The notes under the pieces are model-generated. The model had not been told where the DNA came from. It made no database searches and saw only the letters and a program-made list of their open reading frames with translations. Both the position numbers and the translations under genes were made by a program. Below, piece by piece: positions 25,801 to 33,213 of a DNA stretch of 64,000 bases; the first letter of the stretch is position 1; every line of letters begins with the position of its first letter. The stretch is taken from assembly GCF_003545715.1 (NCBI RefSeq), contig NZ_QVNU01000001.1, forward strand, positions 62,001-126,000. The letters are read 5' to 3'. The stretch comes from Taibaiella koreensis (GTDB lineage: Bacteria > Bacteroidota > Bacteroidia > Chitinophagales > Chitinophagaceae).

Positions 25801-25962
25801 ACTTCTCAGCAGGTTGGCTATACGCATAGCGAGGATCTCCGTTTTACCGGTACCCGGTCCTGCTATGACCATTACGGGTCCCTCTATTGTATCTACCGCC
25901 TCTTTCTGCTGCCTGTTCAATTGTTGGTATCGTTCAAGAAACAGTTTCTCGTTCCGGATCAT
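22804..25962 (-). CDS. UvrD-like helicase with C-terminal nuclease domain
   Basis: 1052 residues. The superfamily 1 helicase core shows GPGTGKTEILAMRI near residue 34-47, DEFQDTSGAQ near 274, VGDDDQSIFEFQGA near 301, NYRST near 344 and a late motif VALTRARKYL near 698. A C-terminal PD-(D/E)xK nuclease domain follows, with GKLDKIEFTGSACTVVDYKTG near 936-956, and four Cys: C in LNKYLRCPVAF near 800 and GCEQEDCPWC near 1027-1036, which resemble the Fe-S cluster staple of AddB-type nucleases. This single-chain layout suggests end-resection for double-strand break repair. Whether it works alone or with a second subunit is unknown. The start is an ATG with no closely spaced upstream alternative. 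Confidence 0.85.
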   Translation of the reverse strand: MIRNEKLFLERYQQLNRQQKEAVDTIEGPVMVIAGPGTGKTEILAMRIANLLRSDAQVKPFEILCLTYTDEGSVAMRKRLLQIIGEDAHRVHIYTFHAFCNNLIQSNAEYFGIRDLQPISELERIALLHSLLEDLPEGHTLRRLKGNIYYDARNLQSLFDLMKSESWTPEMVTEAAGEYLAGLPEREEFVYKRANAKQGIKVGDLKMKEIARETARMERTIASAKLFDQYQARMQAMGRYDFSDMILWVLRAFKENEHFLRNYQERFQYVLVDEFQDTSGAQSELLTLLMDFWNSPNLFIVGDDDQSIFEFQGARLQNIVDFYDRYEADIKVIVLKENYRSTQAILDKSGRLINYNKERLIVKLQRLQLDKNIIAANTRFSREERVEPVIRAYHNILHEEADIVEQIAQLQRDGVDLSQVAVLYSQHKQAGNIIDLMERKGISYWVKRPVNVLDLPLIQHLLGILRYIDTEQRKPFSGEQFLFETLHIPHLGISAIDLAHLSLYKQGKESKHKQWRMLLQDAFLLHSLELNTAAALVRTGTALEAWIQQSKNLTIAMLLEKILYDTGIMAQVLQSEQQIWEMQVLHTFFNFVKEECTRQPRLTIAGFLQMIDQMQLEDISVPVQKIIRQENGVRFYTAFSAKGHEFEYVFLVGCTKNFWEKKKGGGRGFNLPDTLTHTNDNEEGSSAEEVMRRVFFVALTRARKYLQVSYAVKDNAGKDLEASQFVDELGTEERQAAEKQVAFLSDEQVIAHLQWAFVPPPPVRIDLARKELLDSRLERFELSASALNKYLRCPVAFYYETILQVPVAKNDAMAFGTAIHYALEKLFKKMLAAPDKSFPPREEVIADFERMLWRNEDAFTEVQYKRRKELGQQLLADYYDRYIHTFNKVVAIEMMLGNMEVGGVPVKGKLDKIEFTGSACTVVDYKTGNPEYSKKKELLPPNEGNPNGGDYWRQMVFYKLLLDNHPMARSSGWRMEAGLFDYVEKNDAGDYVRYTVPIAETDQTTVRQQIKTAYTQIMNHEFDRGCEQEDCPWCTFVKTHKLIKPAINEEVL

Positions 25963-26195
25963 GTATCTGGTTAGGTTATTTTTTCAGCGCAAAAGTAAAG
26001 CTATTCTGTGCGGGGCGCTGCTCTTTATAAATTTACGGAATATTCAACTTTTTAACAACCTTTTCCGTTGTAGCACGCGCCCGGCAACAGTTTTTTTGAT
26101 TTATGAACAAAATTTTTTTTAATTGAAAAAATAAAACCATACTTTAACTGAGTCATTCCTATTTTATGTAAAAAAAATTAAACCGGATTGTTTTC

Positions 26196-28814
26196 ATGGA
26201 GATACTGGACATAAAAGTAATGAAGGGACCTAACTACTGGTCTACCAAACGGCACCACCTGATCGTAATGCTGCTCGACCTGCAGGAAATGGAAGAAAGG
26301 CCCACCAATAAGATCGAGGGCTTCCCTGAGCGGCTGCAGCAGCTGATACCTTCGCTGTATACACATCGCTGCAGTGAAGGTGTTGAAGGCGGCTTTTTCA
26401 TAAGGGTGAAGGAAGGCACCTGGATGGGGCATGTGATCGAGCATATCGCCCTGGAGATCCAGACCCTTGCCGGTATGGATGTCGGCTTCGGCAGAACGAG
26501 GGAAAGCGACAAGCGCGGCGTCTATCACGTGGTGTTTTCTTATTATGAGGCGAAAGCAGGCATTTATGCCGCAAAGGCCTCTGTAGCGATCGCCGAAGCA
26601 TTGATTGCAGGCAAAACTTACGACCTGGACAGTGATATACAAAAGCTGCGTGAGCTGCGCGAGGAAGAACGGCTGGGGCCCAGCACCGGGTCTATAGTAG
26701 AAGAAGCAGCGCGGCGGAAAATACCCTGGATAAGACTGAACCGCCACTCACTGGTACAGCTGGGCTATGGGAAAAAACAGCAACGGATACAGGCTACGGT
26801 AGCCAGCACCACCAGCTCCATTGCGGTAGAGCTGGCCTGCGATAAAGAAGATACCAAGAATTTGCTGGAAGCCGCCCAGATCCCTGTTCCGAAAGGATTG
26901 ATCGTCTACGATGAGGAAGACCTGGAAAAGACGGTGAAACGTATCGGCTATCCGCTCGTGACCAAGCCGCTTAATGGCAACCATGGTAAAGGCGCCACGA
27001 CGAACCTGAAGACCTGGGAGGAGCTAAAGGAAGGGATGGCGATCGCGCAAAAGTACTCACGTGCCGTGATCTGCGAAAAGTTCATTACCGGTTTTGATCA
27101 CCGGGCATTGGTGATCAATTATAAGTTTGTGGCAGCTGCGCGCCGTACCCCCGCTGCCGTGACCGGCGATGGGAAAAGCACGATTAAAGAGCTGATCGAT
27201 ATCGTGAATAGCGATCCGCGCAGGGGCTTCGGCCACGAAAAGGTGCTGACCAATATCGTAGTAGACGGACAAACGGAAAATATACTGAAAGATAAAGACC
27301 TTAGCCTGGACAGCGTGCTGCCCAAAGGAGAGAGCCTTTGGCTGAAACCAACAGCCAACCTGAGCACCGGCGGTACCAGCACCGACCTTACCGACCAGGT
27401 GCATCCCAGCAATATCATCCTGTTTGAACGTATTGCCCGTATCATCGGCCTCGATATCTGCGGTGTGGATGTAATGGCGCCCGACCTTACGACACCGCTT
27501 ACGGAAAATGGCGGCGCTGTGCTGGAAGTCAATGCGGCCCCGGGTTTTCGTATGCACCTAGACCCCTCCGACGGGTTGCCGCGCAACGTGGCCGAGCCGG
27601 TGATCGATATGTTGTTCCCTCCCGGAAAGTCGGCGCGTATACCGATTATTGCCATCTCCGGCACCAATGGTAAAACGACCACGACCCGGCTTATCGCGCA
27701 TATTGTGAAGCAAACCGGCGCGACCGTGGGCTTTACGACCACCGATGGTATCTATATCCAGAACCAGCTGATGCAATCCGGAGATTGCACCGGGCCGGTC
27801 TCTGCCGAGTTTATCCTCAAAGATCCTACTGTAGAAGTTGCTGTGCTGGAATGTGCGCGGGGTGGTATCCTGAGAGCCGGCCTGGGCTTTTATAATTGTA
27901 ATGTAGCCGTGGTGACCAATGTCGCGGGCGATCACCTAGGCCTTGGTGGCATCGATACGATCGAGAAGCTGGCGCGGGTGAAAGCGGTAGTACCCAAAAC
28001 GGTATTCCCTTCAGGCTACGCTATCCTGAATGCCGACGATGACCTGGTCTATGGCATGCGGAAGGAGCTGGATTGCCACATCGCCCTGTTTTCACTCAAC
28101 GAGAACAGCAACCGGGTGCTGGATCACTGTAAGAAAGGTGGTCTGGGCGCGGTATACGAAGAGGGCTACCTGACGATCCTCAAAGGAGGCTGGAAAATAC
28201 GGGTGGAAAAAGCAGGAAATGTACCCATCACCTTTGCCGGAACGGCGGAGTTCAATATTGCCAATGCGCTGGGCGCGATCCTGGCAGCCTATGTATCGGA
28301 GGTTTCGATCGAGAATATACGGCTGGCATTACAGACCTTCGTGCCTTCGCCGGCATTGACTCCAGGTCGTATGAATATCTTTAAGTTCAACGACTTTACC
28401 GTGATGCTTGATTATGCCCATAATACACATGGCATGCAGGCGATCGGCAAGTTCGTGTCGCAGGTAAACGCTTCGCATAAAGTGGGAATAGTAGCGGGTG
28501 TGGGCGACCGGCGCGACGAGGATACGATAGAACTGGGCGAAGAGGCCGCCAAAATGTTTGACGAGATCATTATCCGCCAGGACAAGAACCTGCGTGGGCG
28601 CACCGAAAAGGAGATCATCGGACTGATCGAAAAAGGCATCCGTAACATTAACCAGCAGGTACCCATTCATGTGATCCCCAAGGAAAAAGAAGCGATCGAA
28701 TTTGCGCTCGGAAATGCACGCAAGGATTCTTTTATTACGATCATCAGCGATGTGATACCAGACGCGCTGGACCAGGTAAGGGAAGCAAAAGAAAAAGAGG
28801 GATCGATCTTCTGA
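26196..28814 (+). CDS. cphA: Cyanophycin synthetase
   Basis: 872 residues, fitting CphA, which polymerises Asp and Arg into the storage polymer cyanophycin with ATP. The N domain (1-160) ends in an HxxEH at 79-83, the site proposed for cryptic primer trimming in cyanophycin synthetase 1. The ATP-grasp domain (about 200-480) includes LVTKPLNGNHGKG near 259 and the metal-binding end EVNAAPGFRMH near 449. The Mur ligase-like domain (from about 485) has GTNGKTTTTRLI near 489 and LDYAHNTHGM near 733. No cyanophycinase or isoaspartyl dipeptidase gene is in this window, though aspartate kinase and an aminotransferase lie 8 kb away. The start MEILDIKVMKGPNYWS is standard for the family. Confidence 0.94.
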   Translation: MEILDIKVMKGPNYWSTKRHHLIVMLLDLQEMEERPTNKIEGFPERLQQLIPSLYTHRCSEGVEGGFFIRVKEGTWMGHVIEHIALEIQTLAGMDVGFGRTRESDKRGVYHVVFSYYEAKAGIYAAKASVAIAEALIAGKTYDLDSDIQKLRELREEERLGPSTGSIVEEAARRKIPWIRLNRHSLVQLGYGKKQQRIQATVASTTSSIAVELACDKEDTKNLLEAAQIPVPKGLIVYDEEDLEKTVKRIGYPLVTKPLNGNHGKGATTNLKTWEELKEGMAIAQKYSRAVICEKFITGFDHRALVINYKFVAAARRTPAAVTGDGKSTIKELIDIVNSDPRRGFGHEKVLTNIVVDGQTENILKDKDLSLDSVLPKGESLWLKPTANLSTGGTSTDLTDQVHPSNIILFERIARIIGLDICGVDVMAPDLTTPLTENGGAVLEVNAAPGFRMHLDPSDGLPRNVAEPVIDMLFPPGKSARIPIIAISGTNGKTTTTRLIAHIVKQTGATVGFTTTDGIYIQNQLMQSGDCTGPVSAEFILKDPTVEVAVLECARGGILRAGLGFYNCNVAVVTNVAGDHLGLGGIDTIEKLARVKAVVPKTVFPSGYAILNADDDLVYGMRKELDCHIALFSLNENSNRVLDHCKKGGLGAVYEEGYLTILKGGWKIRVEKAGNVPITFAGTAEFNIANALGAILAAYVSEVSIENIRLALQTFVPSPALTPGRMNIFKFNDFTVMLDYAHNTHGMQAIGKFVSQVNASHKVGIVAGVGDRRDEDTIELGEEAAKMFDEIIIRQDKNLRGRTEKEIIGLIEKGIRNINQQVPIHVIPKEKEAIEFALGNARKDSFITIISDVIPDALDQVREAKEKEGSIF

Positions 28815-28841
28815 TCATTCATCCCGATGAATGTAAAAGCG

Positions 28842-28872
28842 AACGGGCTTCCTGGAAAGGTAGCCCGTTATT
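28842..28872 (+). terminator. Terminator after cphA
   Basis: AACGGGCT/AGCCCGTT with a 12-base loop, followed by ATTATAA. The U-tract is weak. Confidence 0.55.
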
Positions 28873-29002
28873 ATAAACAGAAAACAATGCAGCTGAAATG
28901 CATGGTATCCATTAGACACACGATCTTTCCGTGCATACTATGCCGGGAAGAAAAATATTCTGTATAGGGTGAACCGCCGGGGGCAAAATTTATCCTAAGT
29001 AC

Positions 29003-29035
29003 AAAAAAACAGGCCATCCGATATGGGATGGCCTG
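29003..29035 (-). terminator. Terminator after the SH3-domain gene
   Basis: On the minus strand CAGGCCATCC/GGATGGCCTG (10 bases) followed by TTTTTTTG. It ends transcription of the SH3 and BON genes. Confidence 0.85.
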
Positions 29036-29055
29036 CCTGTTATATAAGAAGGTAC

Positions 29056-29475
29056 TTAGAGCGCCGTCAGGTATTCGGCCGAAGAATAGCCTTCTATGCC
29101 GTCATTGGTGCGAATCAGGTACCAGGCATCGTTATACTTGCTCAGCAGGGTCACGATAGACTCATGTGCTGCTTTACCCAGGATTGGCTGGTCGGTGCCG
29201 GGGCCTTTACGGATATTCAGGTTAGAGCTCTGCGTGGTTACTTTCAGCTGAGTGGCTGCAGCGGCGGGCGATACATTGATGTTCATTACCACATCGCCGG
29301 AACGGAAGTCGGGATCGATCTTGTCATAAACATTCCACAGCTTGTCTTTAACCTCGCCTGTGGGCACCTCGCCATCGATGTAAAGAACATTGTCCTGTTC
29401 GCGTACCTGGAGGTTGGAAGCGCCGCTTGCGTTGGCGGTATTGATCAGCTCCGCATATTTATCTTGCAATGCCAT
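29056..29475 (-). CDS. SH3-domain protein of unknown function
   Basis: 139 residues. The N-terminal half (residues 1-70) resembles the BON-like alpha-beta fold, with VLYIDGEVPTGEVKDKLWNVYDKI. The C-terminal half (about 77-135) is a bacterial SH3 domain with SSNLNIRKGPGTDQPILGKAAHESIVTLL and WYLIRTNDGIEGYSSAEYL. No signal peptide is obvious, so the protein may be cytoplasmic, or be exported together with the neighbouring BON lipoprotein by a route I cannot see. The two genes are 31 bases apart and share a strand. Confidence 0.7.
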   Translation of the reverse strand: MALQDKYAELINTANASGASNLQVREQDNVLYIDGEVPTGEVKDKLWNVYDKIDPDFRSGDVVMNINVSPAAAATQLKVTTQSSNLNIRKGPGTDQPILGKAAHESIVTLLSKYNDAWYLIRTNDGIEGYSSAEYLTAL

Positions 29476-29506
29476 AGTGTTCTTTTTTGAATTTAAAGAG
29501 AAGTAA

Positions 29507-29995
29507 TTATTTAACGGTCATTTTGTTCTCTACCTTCTTGGGTTTGATCTCGTTCACTTTCTGCATCAGCTTGGGCAGGTCGGCTTTCTTGATCTCACCG
29601 TTCAGGGTCACTACACCATCTTTTACGGTTACCGTTACACCAGGATATTCCTGGATTGCTGCGGTTGCGGCGCTGGTCAGCGAATCGTCGGGGTTGACTA
29701 CTACGGGAGCAGGAGCGGGCGCAGGTGGCGGTGCTACTGTAGTCTGGTTGACTACAGACTTAACGCCTTCTACTTTTTTAGCGGCTTCTTCGGCGGCTGT
29801 TTTAGCAGCCTCGTCGGCCATTTCACCGCTCAAGGTAGCTACGCCGTCTTTTACTACCACGGTAACGCCGGGAGCCGCGGCTTCGATCTTAGCCTTTGCT
29901 TCAGCGTCTTTCTTTTCCTGCGATTTGCAAGAGGTCATGCCTGCAGCCAGTCCAGCTACAAGCGTAAGGGTCATTGCGGTGTGTTTCCAATTCAT
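29507..29995 (-). CDS. BON-domain lipoprotein
   Basis: 162 residues. The N terminus is a lipoprotein signal with lipobox GMTSC near residue 24. Two BON domains follow, each with the VVVKDGVATLSGEM or VTVKDGVVTLNGEI core, separated by a Pro/Ala-rich linker near 89-98. BON domains bind membranes or ligands and appear in osmotic or envelope-stress proteins. An alternative ATG 6 bases upstream exists; MNWKHTAM is chosen because the signal peptide is then shortest. Cotranscribed with the SH3 gene. A terminator lies further downstream. Confidence 0.82.
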   Translation of the reverse strand: MNWKHTAMTLTLVAGLAAGMTSCKSQEKKDAEAKAKIEAAAPGVTVVVKDGVATLSGEMADEAAKTAAEEAAKKVEGVKSVVNQTTVAPPPAPAPAPVVVNPDDSLTSAATAAIQEYPGVTVTVKDGVVTLNGEIKKADLPKLMQKVNEIKPKKVENKMTVK

Positions 29996-30183
29996 AAGCA
30001 TTCTTTTTTTGGAGTAAGTGTTTAAAAGGAACAAAAGCGTACTTCAGCAAAGTACACAAGTGTTTTTATCAAAATACATGCCACAAAAATATTAACGATT
30101 ATTTTTTGGTAAGGTTTAGCAAAAGATAATAACCGGGTGAAGATTATTTTACAAAGGCATTACCAGGTTTAAAAGGCATGAAA

Positions 30184-30211
30184 AAAGAGCTACCGTATAG
30201 GGTAGCTCTTT
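30184..30211 (-). terminator. Terminator after the bacilliredoxin gene
   Basis: On the minus strand AAAGAGCTACC/GGTAGCTCTTT with a T-rich extension. Confidence 0.75.
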
Positions 30212-30230
30212 GTCTGGAAGTACGTTATGC

Positions 30231-30644
30231 TTAGCAGTACTCTTCGTAAGCTTGCTTCAGGTTGGCCGAGATCATAGCAGCAGAGCGGCCTTCGATCATG
30301 TGGCGTTCGATCATGTGCACTAACTGACCATCCTTGAACAGCGCTATGGCAGGTGAGGACGGCGGATAGGGCAGCAGGTAGGTACGAGCCTGCTTTACAG
30401 CATCGAGGTCGAAGCCGGCAAAGGAAGTCACGGCGTGGTCCGGTTTCTTGCCTTCACCCTGGAGCGATTCCAACACGCCGGGACGGGCAGTACCGGCGCT
30501 GCAACCGCATACTGAGTTGATCACCAGCAAGGTAGTGCCTTGTTGCGGTATTGTGCTATCTACTTGTTCGGGAGTGAGCAGTTCCTGAAAGCCGCTTTGC
30601 GTCAGCTGGGCTTTCATGGGGTTAACGAGTTCTGCTGGATACAT
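30231..30644 (-). CDS. Bacilliredoxin, BrxA/BrxB family
   Basis: 137 residues with the C46-G-C48 motif in NSVCGCSAGTARPG, characteristic of bacilliredoxins that remove bacillithiol from mixed disulfides. The remainder (AGFDLDAVKQARTYLLPYPPSSPAIALFKDG) also fits. Bacillithiol synthesis genes were not seen in this window, but Bacteroidota are known to make it. It lies alone on its strand with a terminator behind it. Presence implies a redox role in thiol repair; the thiol used is inferred from the family. Confidence 0.88.
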   Translation of the reverse strand: MYPAELVNPMKAQLTQSGFQELLTPEQVDSTIPQQGTTLLVINSVCGCSAGTARPGVLESLQGEGKKPDHAVTSFAGFDLDAVKQARTYLLPYPPSSPAIALFKDGQLVHMIERHMIEGRSAAMISANLKQAYEEYC

Positions 30645-30792
30645 AATATTCTATATTTTAAATATGATTCTAAGGCAAAATTACTCCTTTTTGCCCGCAT
30701 TGGATAAGCCGGCACTTCAGGTTTTTCTATAGCAGAATAAAATTTTCGCTCAGGCTTGCTAAGTTTGTGCTGTAAAATACCAATATCTTTCA

Positions 30793-31815
30793 ATGGTCCA
30801 ACTTCGTATTTACCATGAAGACGAACGGCAAATACTGGTTACCCCCCGCGAAGGGGAGACCAGGCTTGGCGAAACGGTAGGCCTGGCCTTGCCGGGTTGT
30901 CTCGTCGATGAGGCGCTGGTGCAATCGCCGGCAAGATTTGTGATCCTGGGGCTGCCCGAAGACATCGGCGTAAGGGCCAATGGCGGCGTCGGTGGCGCGC
31001 ATACCGCGTGGCCCGGCTTTTTGAAAAGCTTTATGCATATTCAACAGACGGCCGCCTTCAGGGGGGAGGATTTCCTGCTGCTGGGTGAATATGATTTTAG
31101 CGGCTGGCTGGTCAATTGCAGCAGTGCTAGTATAGAGCAGCTGCGAAGCTATACGGCACATATTGATGCCGAGGTGCATCCTCTGATCCATAAGATCGTA
31201 GCTGCCGGTAAAATACCGGTAGTGGTTGGCGGAGGGCACAACAATGCCTATCCCCTGCTTAAAGGTACGGCGCTGGCCCTGGGAAAACCATTGAATGCGA
31301 TCAACCTGGATGCCCATTCCGATTACAGGGTTATGGAGGGGCGACATAGCGGTAATGGGTTCCGTTATGCGCACCAGGAGCACTTCCTGATCCGCTACGC
31401 CATGCTGGGCCTGCATGAAGCCTATAACAGCCAGCCCGTCGTCGCCGAGCTGAATAGTAATCCAGATCTGCTGCCTTTGTTTTGGGAAGATATGTTCCTG
31501 CGTGGGAAAACCGGCTGGGAAGAAAGCCTGCACCAGGCGCTTGATTTTGTCAGCGATGCGCCCTTCGGTGTGGAGCTCGACCTGGATTGTATACAGCATG
31601 TACTCAGCAGCGCTGCTACGCCGGTAGGTATTACGACGCAACACGCACTACAATACCTGTACCAGTGCGGCTTGCATGCCAATGCCCGTTATGTGCACTT
31701 GCCCGAGGGTGTGGTGGAAAGGGCCGATGGACAGCACGATGTTTTTACGGGTAAATTGCTTAGCTACCTGGTGCAGGCCTTCACAAAAGGCGTGCTTGAG
31801 CGGCAATCATCTTGA
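30793..31815 (+). CDS. Formimidoylglutamase-like arginase-family protein
   Basis: 340 residues of the ureohydrolase fold with all manganese ligands: GGGHNNAYP (His149), NLDAHSDYR (Asp173, His175, Asp177) and ELDLDCIQ near 257. The family includes HutG, which hydrolyses formiminoglutamate to glutamate and formamide in histidine breakdown. No Arg/Lys specificity loop can be read. It ends one base before the stop of the convergent membrane-protein gene. Together with ftcD it gives two fates for formiminoglutamate in one window. Alternatives are agmatinase or arginase. Confidence 0.8.
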   Translation: MVQLRIYHEDERQILVTPREGETRLGETVGLALPGCLVDEALVQSPARFVILGLPEDIGVRANGGVGGAHTAWPGFLKSFMHIQQTAAFRGEDFLLLGEYDFSGWLVNCSSASIEQLRSYTAHIDAEVHPLIHKIVAAGKIPVVVGGGHNNAYPLLKGTALALGKPLNAINLDAHSDYRVMEGRHSGNGFRYAHQEHFLIRYAMLGLHEAYNSQPVVAELNSNPDLLPLFWEDMFLRGKTGWEESLHQALDFVSDAPFGVELDLDCIQHVLSSAATPVGITTQHALQYLYQCGLHANARYVHLPEGVVERADGQHDVFTGKLLSYLVQAFTKGVLERQSS

Positions 31816-32265
31816 TCACGATTTCAGCTTCAGCGCCGTTTCGACACTTTCCCTTATTTGGGTGACCTGCCACCAGTGGATCAGCAAGTGGAGGGCAGTG
31901 AAAGCCAGGATCACGGCGCAAGTGATCATTATCCCGGTACCATAGCTTACCGGATGACCATTAACAGTGAACCGTTTGGTCTGAAATGTAGCGATCAGGA
32001 ATAGCGCAGCAAAAACACTGTTGATCAGCAGTGGATATCCTTTGGGTTTATAGCTGACTGTCAATTGTCCTGTACCAGCCAGGGTATCGAAGACGCCTTC
32101 TGCCACGGACCAACGTGATCGCAGGCGAAAGCGCAGCTGCTCGTCCTGTATAGGCCAGTCCAGCCGGTAAGGATTGAACAGTCCTTGCGCTATCTTAGTC
32201 AGCGCTTTCCTGGTTGCCTCTTCAGAAAGAGAAGTCATATAGGTCCGGTGGCTGTGCAGTATCAT
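31816..32265 (-). CDS. Hypothetical two-span membrane protein
   Basis: 149 residues. An N-terminal soluble half with WPIQDEQLRFRLRSRWSVAEGVF, then two hydrophobic helices near 81-98 and 110-130 and a short polar end. Its ATG overlaps the stop TGA of the hydrolase gene (ATGA), so it is translationally coupled to it; a far longer frame upstream is a shadow of the hydrolase. No family recognised. It touches the convergent ureohydrolase gene end to end, with no room for a terminator. Confidence 0.65.
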   Translation of the reverse strand: MILHSHRTYMTSLSEEATRKALTKIAQGLFNPYRLDWPIQDEQLRFRLRSRWSVAEGVFDTLAGTGQLTVSYKPKGYPLLINSVFAALFLIATFQTKRFTVNGHPVSYGTGIMITCAVILAFTALHLLIHWWQVTQIRESVETALKLKS

Positions 32266-33125
32266 TTTTTGAATACAGATAGAAAGAAGGCAATGTTCCG
32301 TAGGAGCACTTCCTGCATGGCGTCGGGTAAGGTGTCGCCCTGCCAGGGATGTTTGCGGCCGAAGACATGGTCCGAGTCCGGGGTGAACAAGGTAGCCTGC
32401 GGGCAGGCCCGGTGCAGGCTGTAGGCACTTTCTACGCTGACGCTGGTGTCGGACAGTCCGTGACAAATGAGCCAGGGAATGGCGATCTTTCCCGCGGCAT
32501 TAATGATATCAAGCCTATCGCTGTGCTGCTGAAAATCCTCGTATAGCTGGTAGTGCATTGGCATCTGCTGTTGGGTCCTGCCGTTAAAATAGTAGGCTAC
32601 GCCTTCATCCTTCCAGTTCTCCAGCTTGTCCTGTGGCCAATGGGTCCAGGGTGTTTTGCATTCGTCGATGGCCGCCCAGGTGGCCAGGGCTTGGATCCTG
32701 CGGTCTTCGGCTGCTTTCAGGATGCTGATGCCGCCGCCCATACTATGCCCGATTAAGCCCAGTTGCTCATGATCGATATAAGCGGCAAAAGGATTCTGGT
32801 CGCTTCCGATCCAGTCGATCACTTTTTCAAGATCGTAAAGCTCTTTGGTATAATTGTTTTCCGCAAAGGCTTCCAGATCGGCGAAATCCAATGGCTGCTC
32901 CGGGGTGGTGCCGTTATGGGAAAAATTGAACTTGACAAAAGTAAAGCCTGCGTTGACAAACTGCCGGGCGATCAGGTCAAAGTTGCCCCAGTCCTTGAAG
33001 CCGTTGAATCCGTGCGCATACAGGATCACAGGACGCTTGTCTGCGGCGGGATTGAGCGTGATGTCGAGCAGGATAGGCTTATGATGGCTGCCGGTTATGG
33101 TTTGCTCGTTCTTTTGAAAGGACAT
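32262..33125 (-). CDS. Alpha/beta hydrolase, dienelactone-hydrolase-like
   Basis: 287 residues. Oxyanion/strand block VILYAHGFNGFKDWGNFD near 33, nucleophile GHSMGGG near 125 (Ser), acid region LICHGLSDTSVSVESA near 218 and a late His near 253 (DHVFGRKHP) give a complete Ser-Asp-His arrangement. No signal peptide. Sequence resembles the S9-type or dienelactone group, which act on small esters or peptides. It is likely cotranscribed with the membrane protein behind it and lies after cysS on the same strand. Substrate unknown. Confidence 0.85.
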   Translation of the reverse strand: MSFQKNEQTITGSHHKPILLDITLNPAADKRPVILYAHGFNGFKDWGNFDLIARQFVNAGFTFVKFNFSHNGTTPEQPLDFADLEAFAENNYTKELYDLEKVIDWIGSDQNPFAAYIDHEQLGLIGHSMGGGISILKAAEDRRIQALATWAAIDECKTPWTHWPQDKLENWKDEGVAYYFNGRTQQQMPMHYQLYEDFQQHSDRLDIINAAGKIAIPWLICHGLSDTSVSVESAYSLHRACPQATLFTPDSDHVFGRKHPWQGDTLPDAMQEVLLRNIAFFLSVFKK

Positions 33126-33213
33126 TTTTTTAAGTATATGCAGTTAAGCAAAAAAAAGGCTGAAGCTTTTTACGACCTCATCCTTTTGTATACGCTTTAT
33201 TTCTTCGCCAGGT

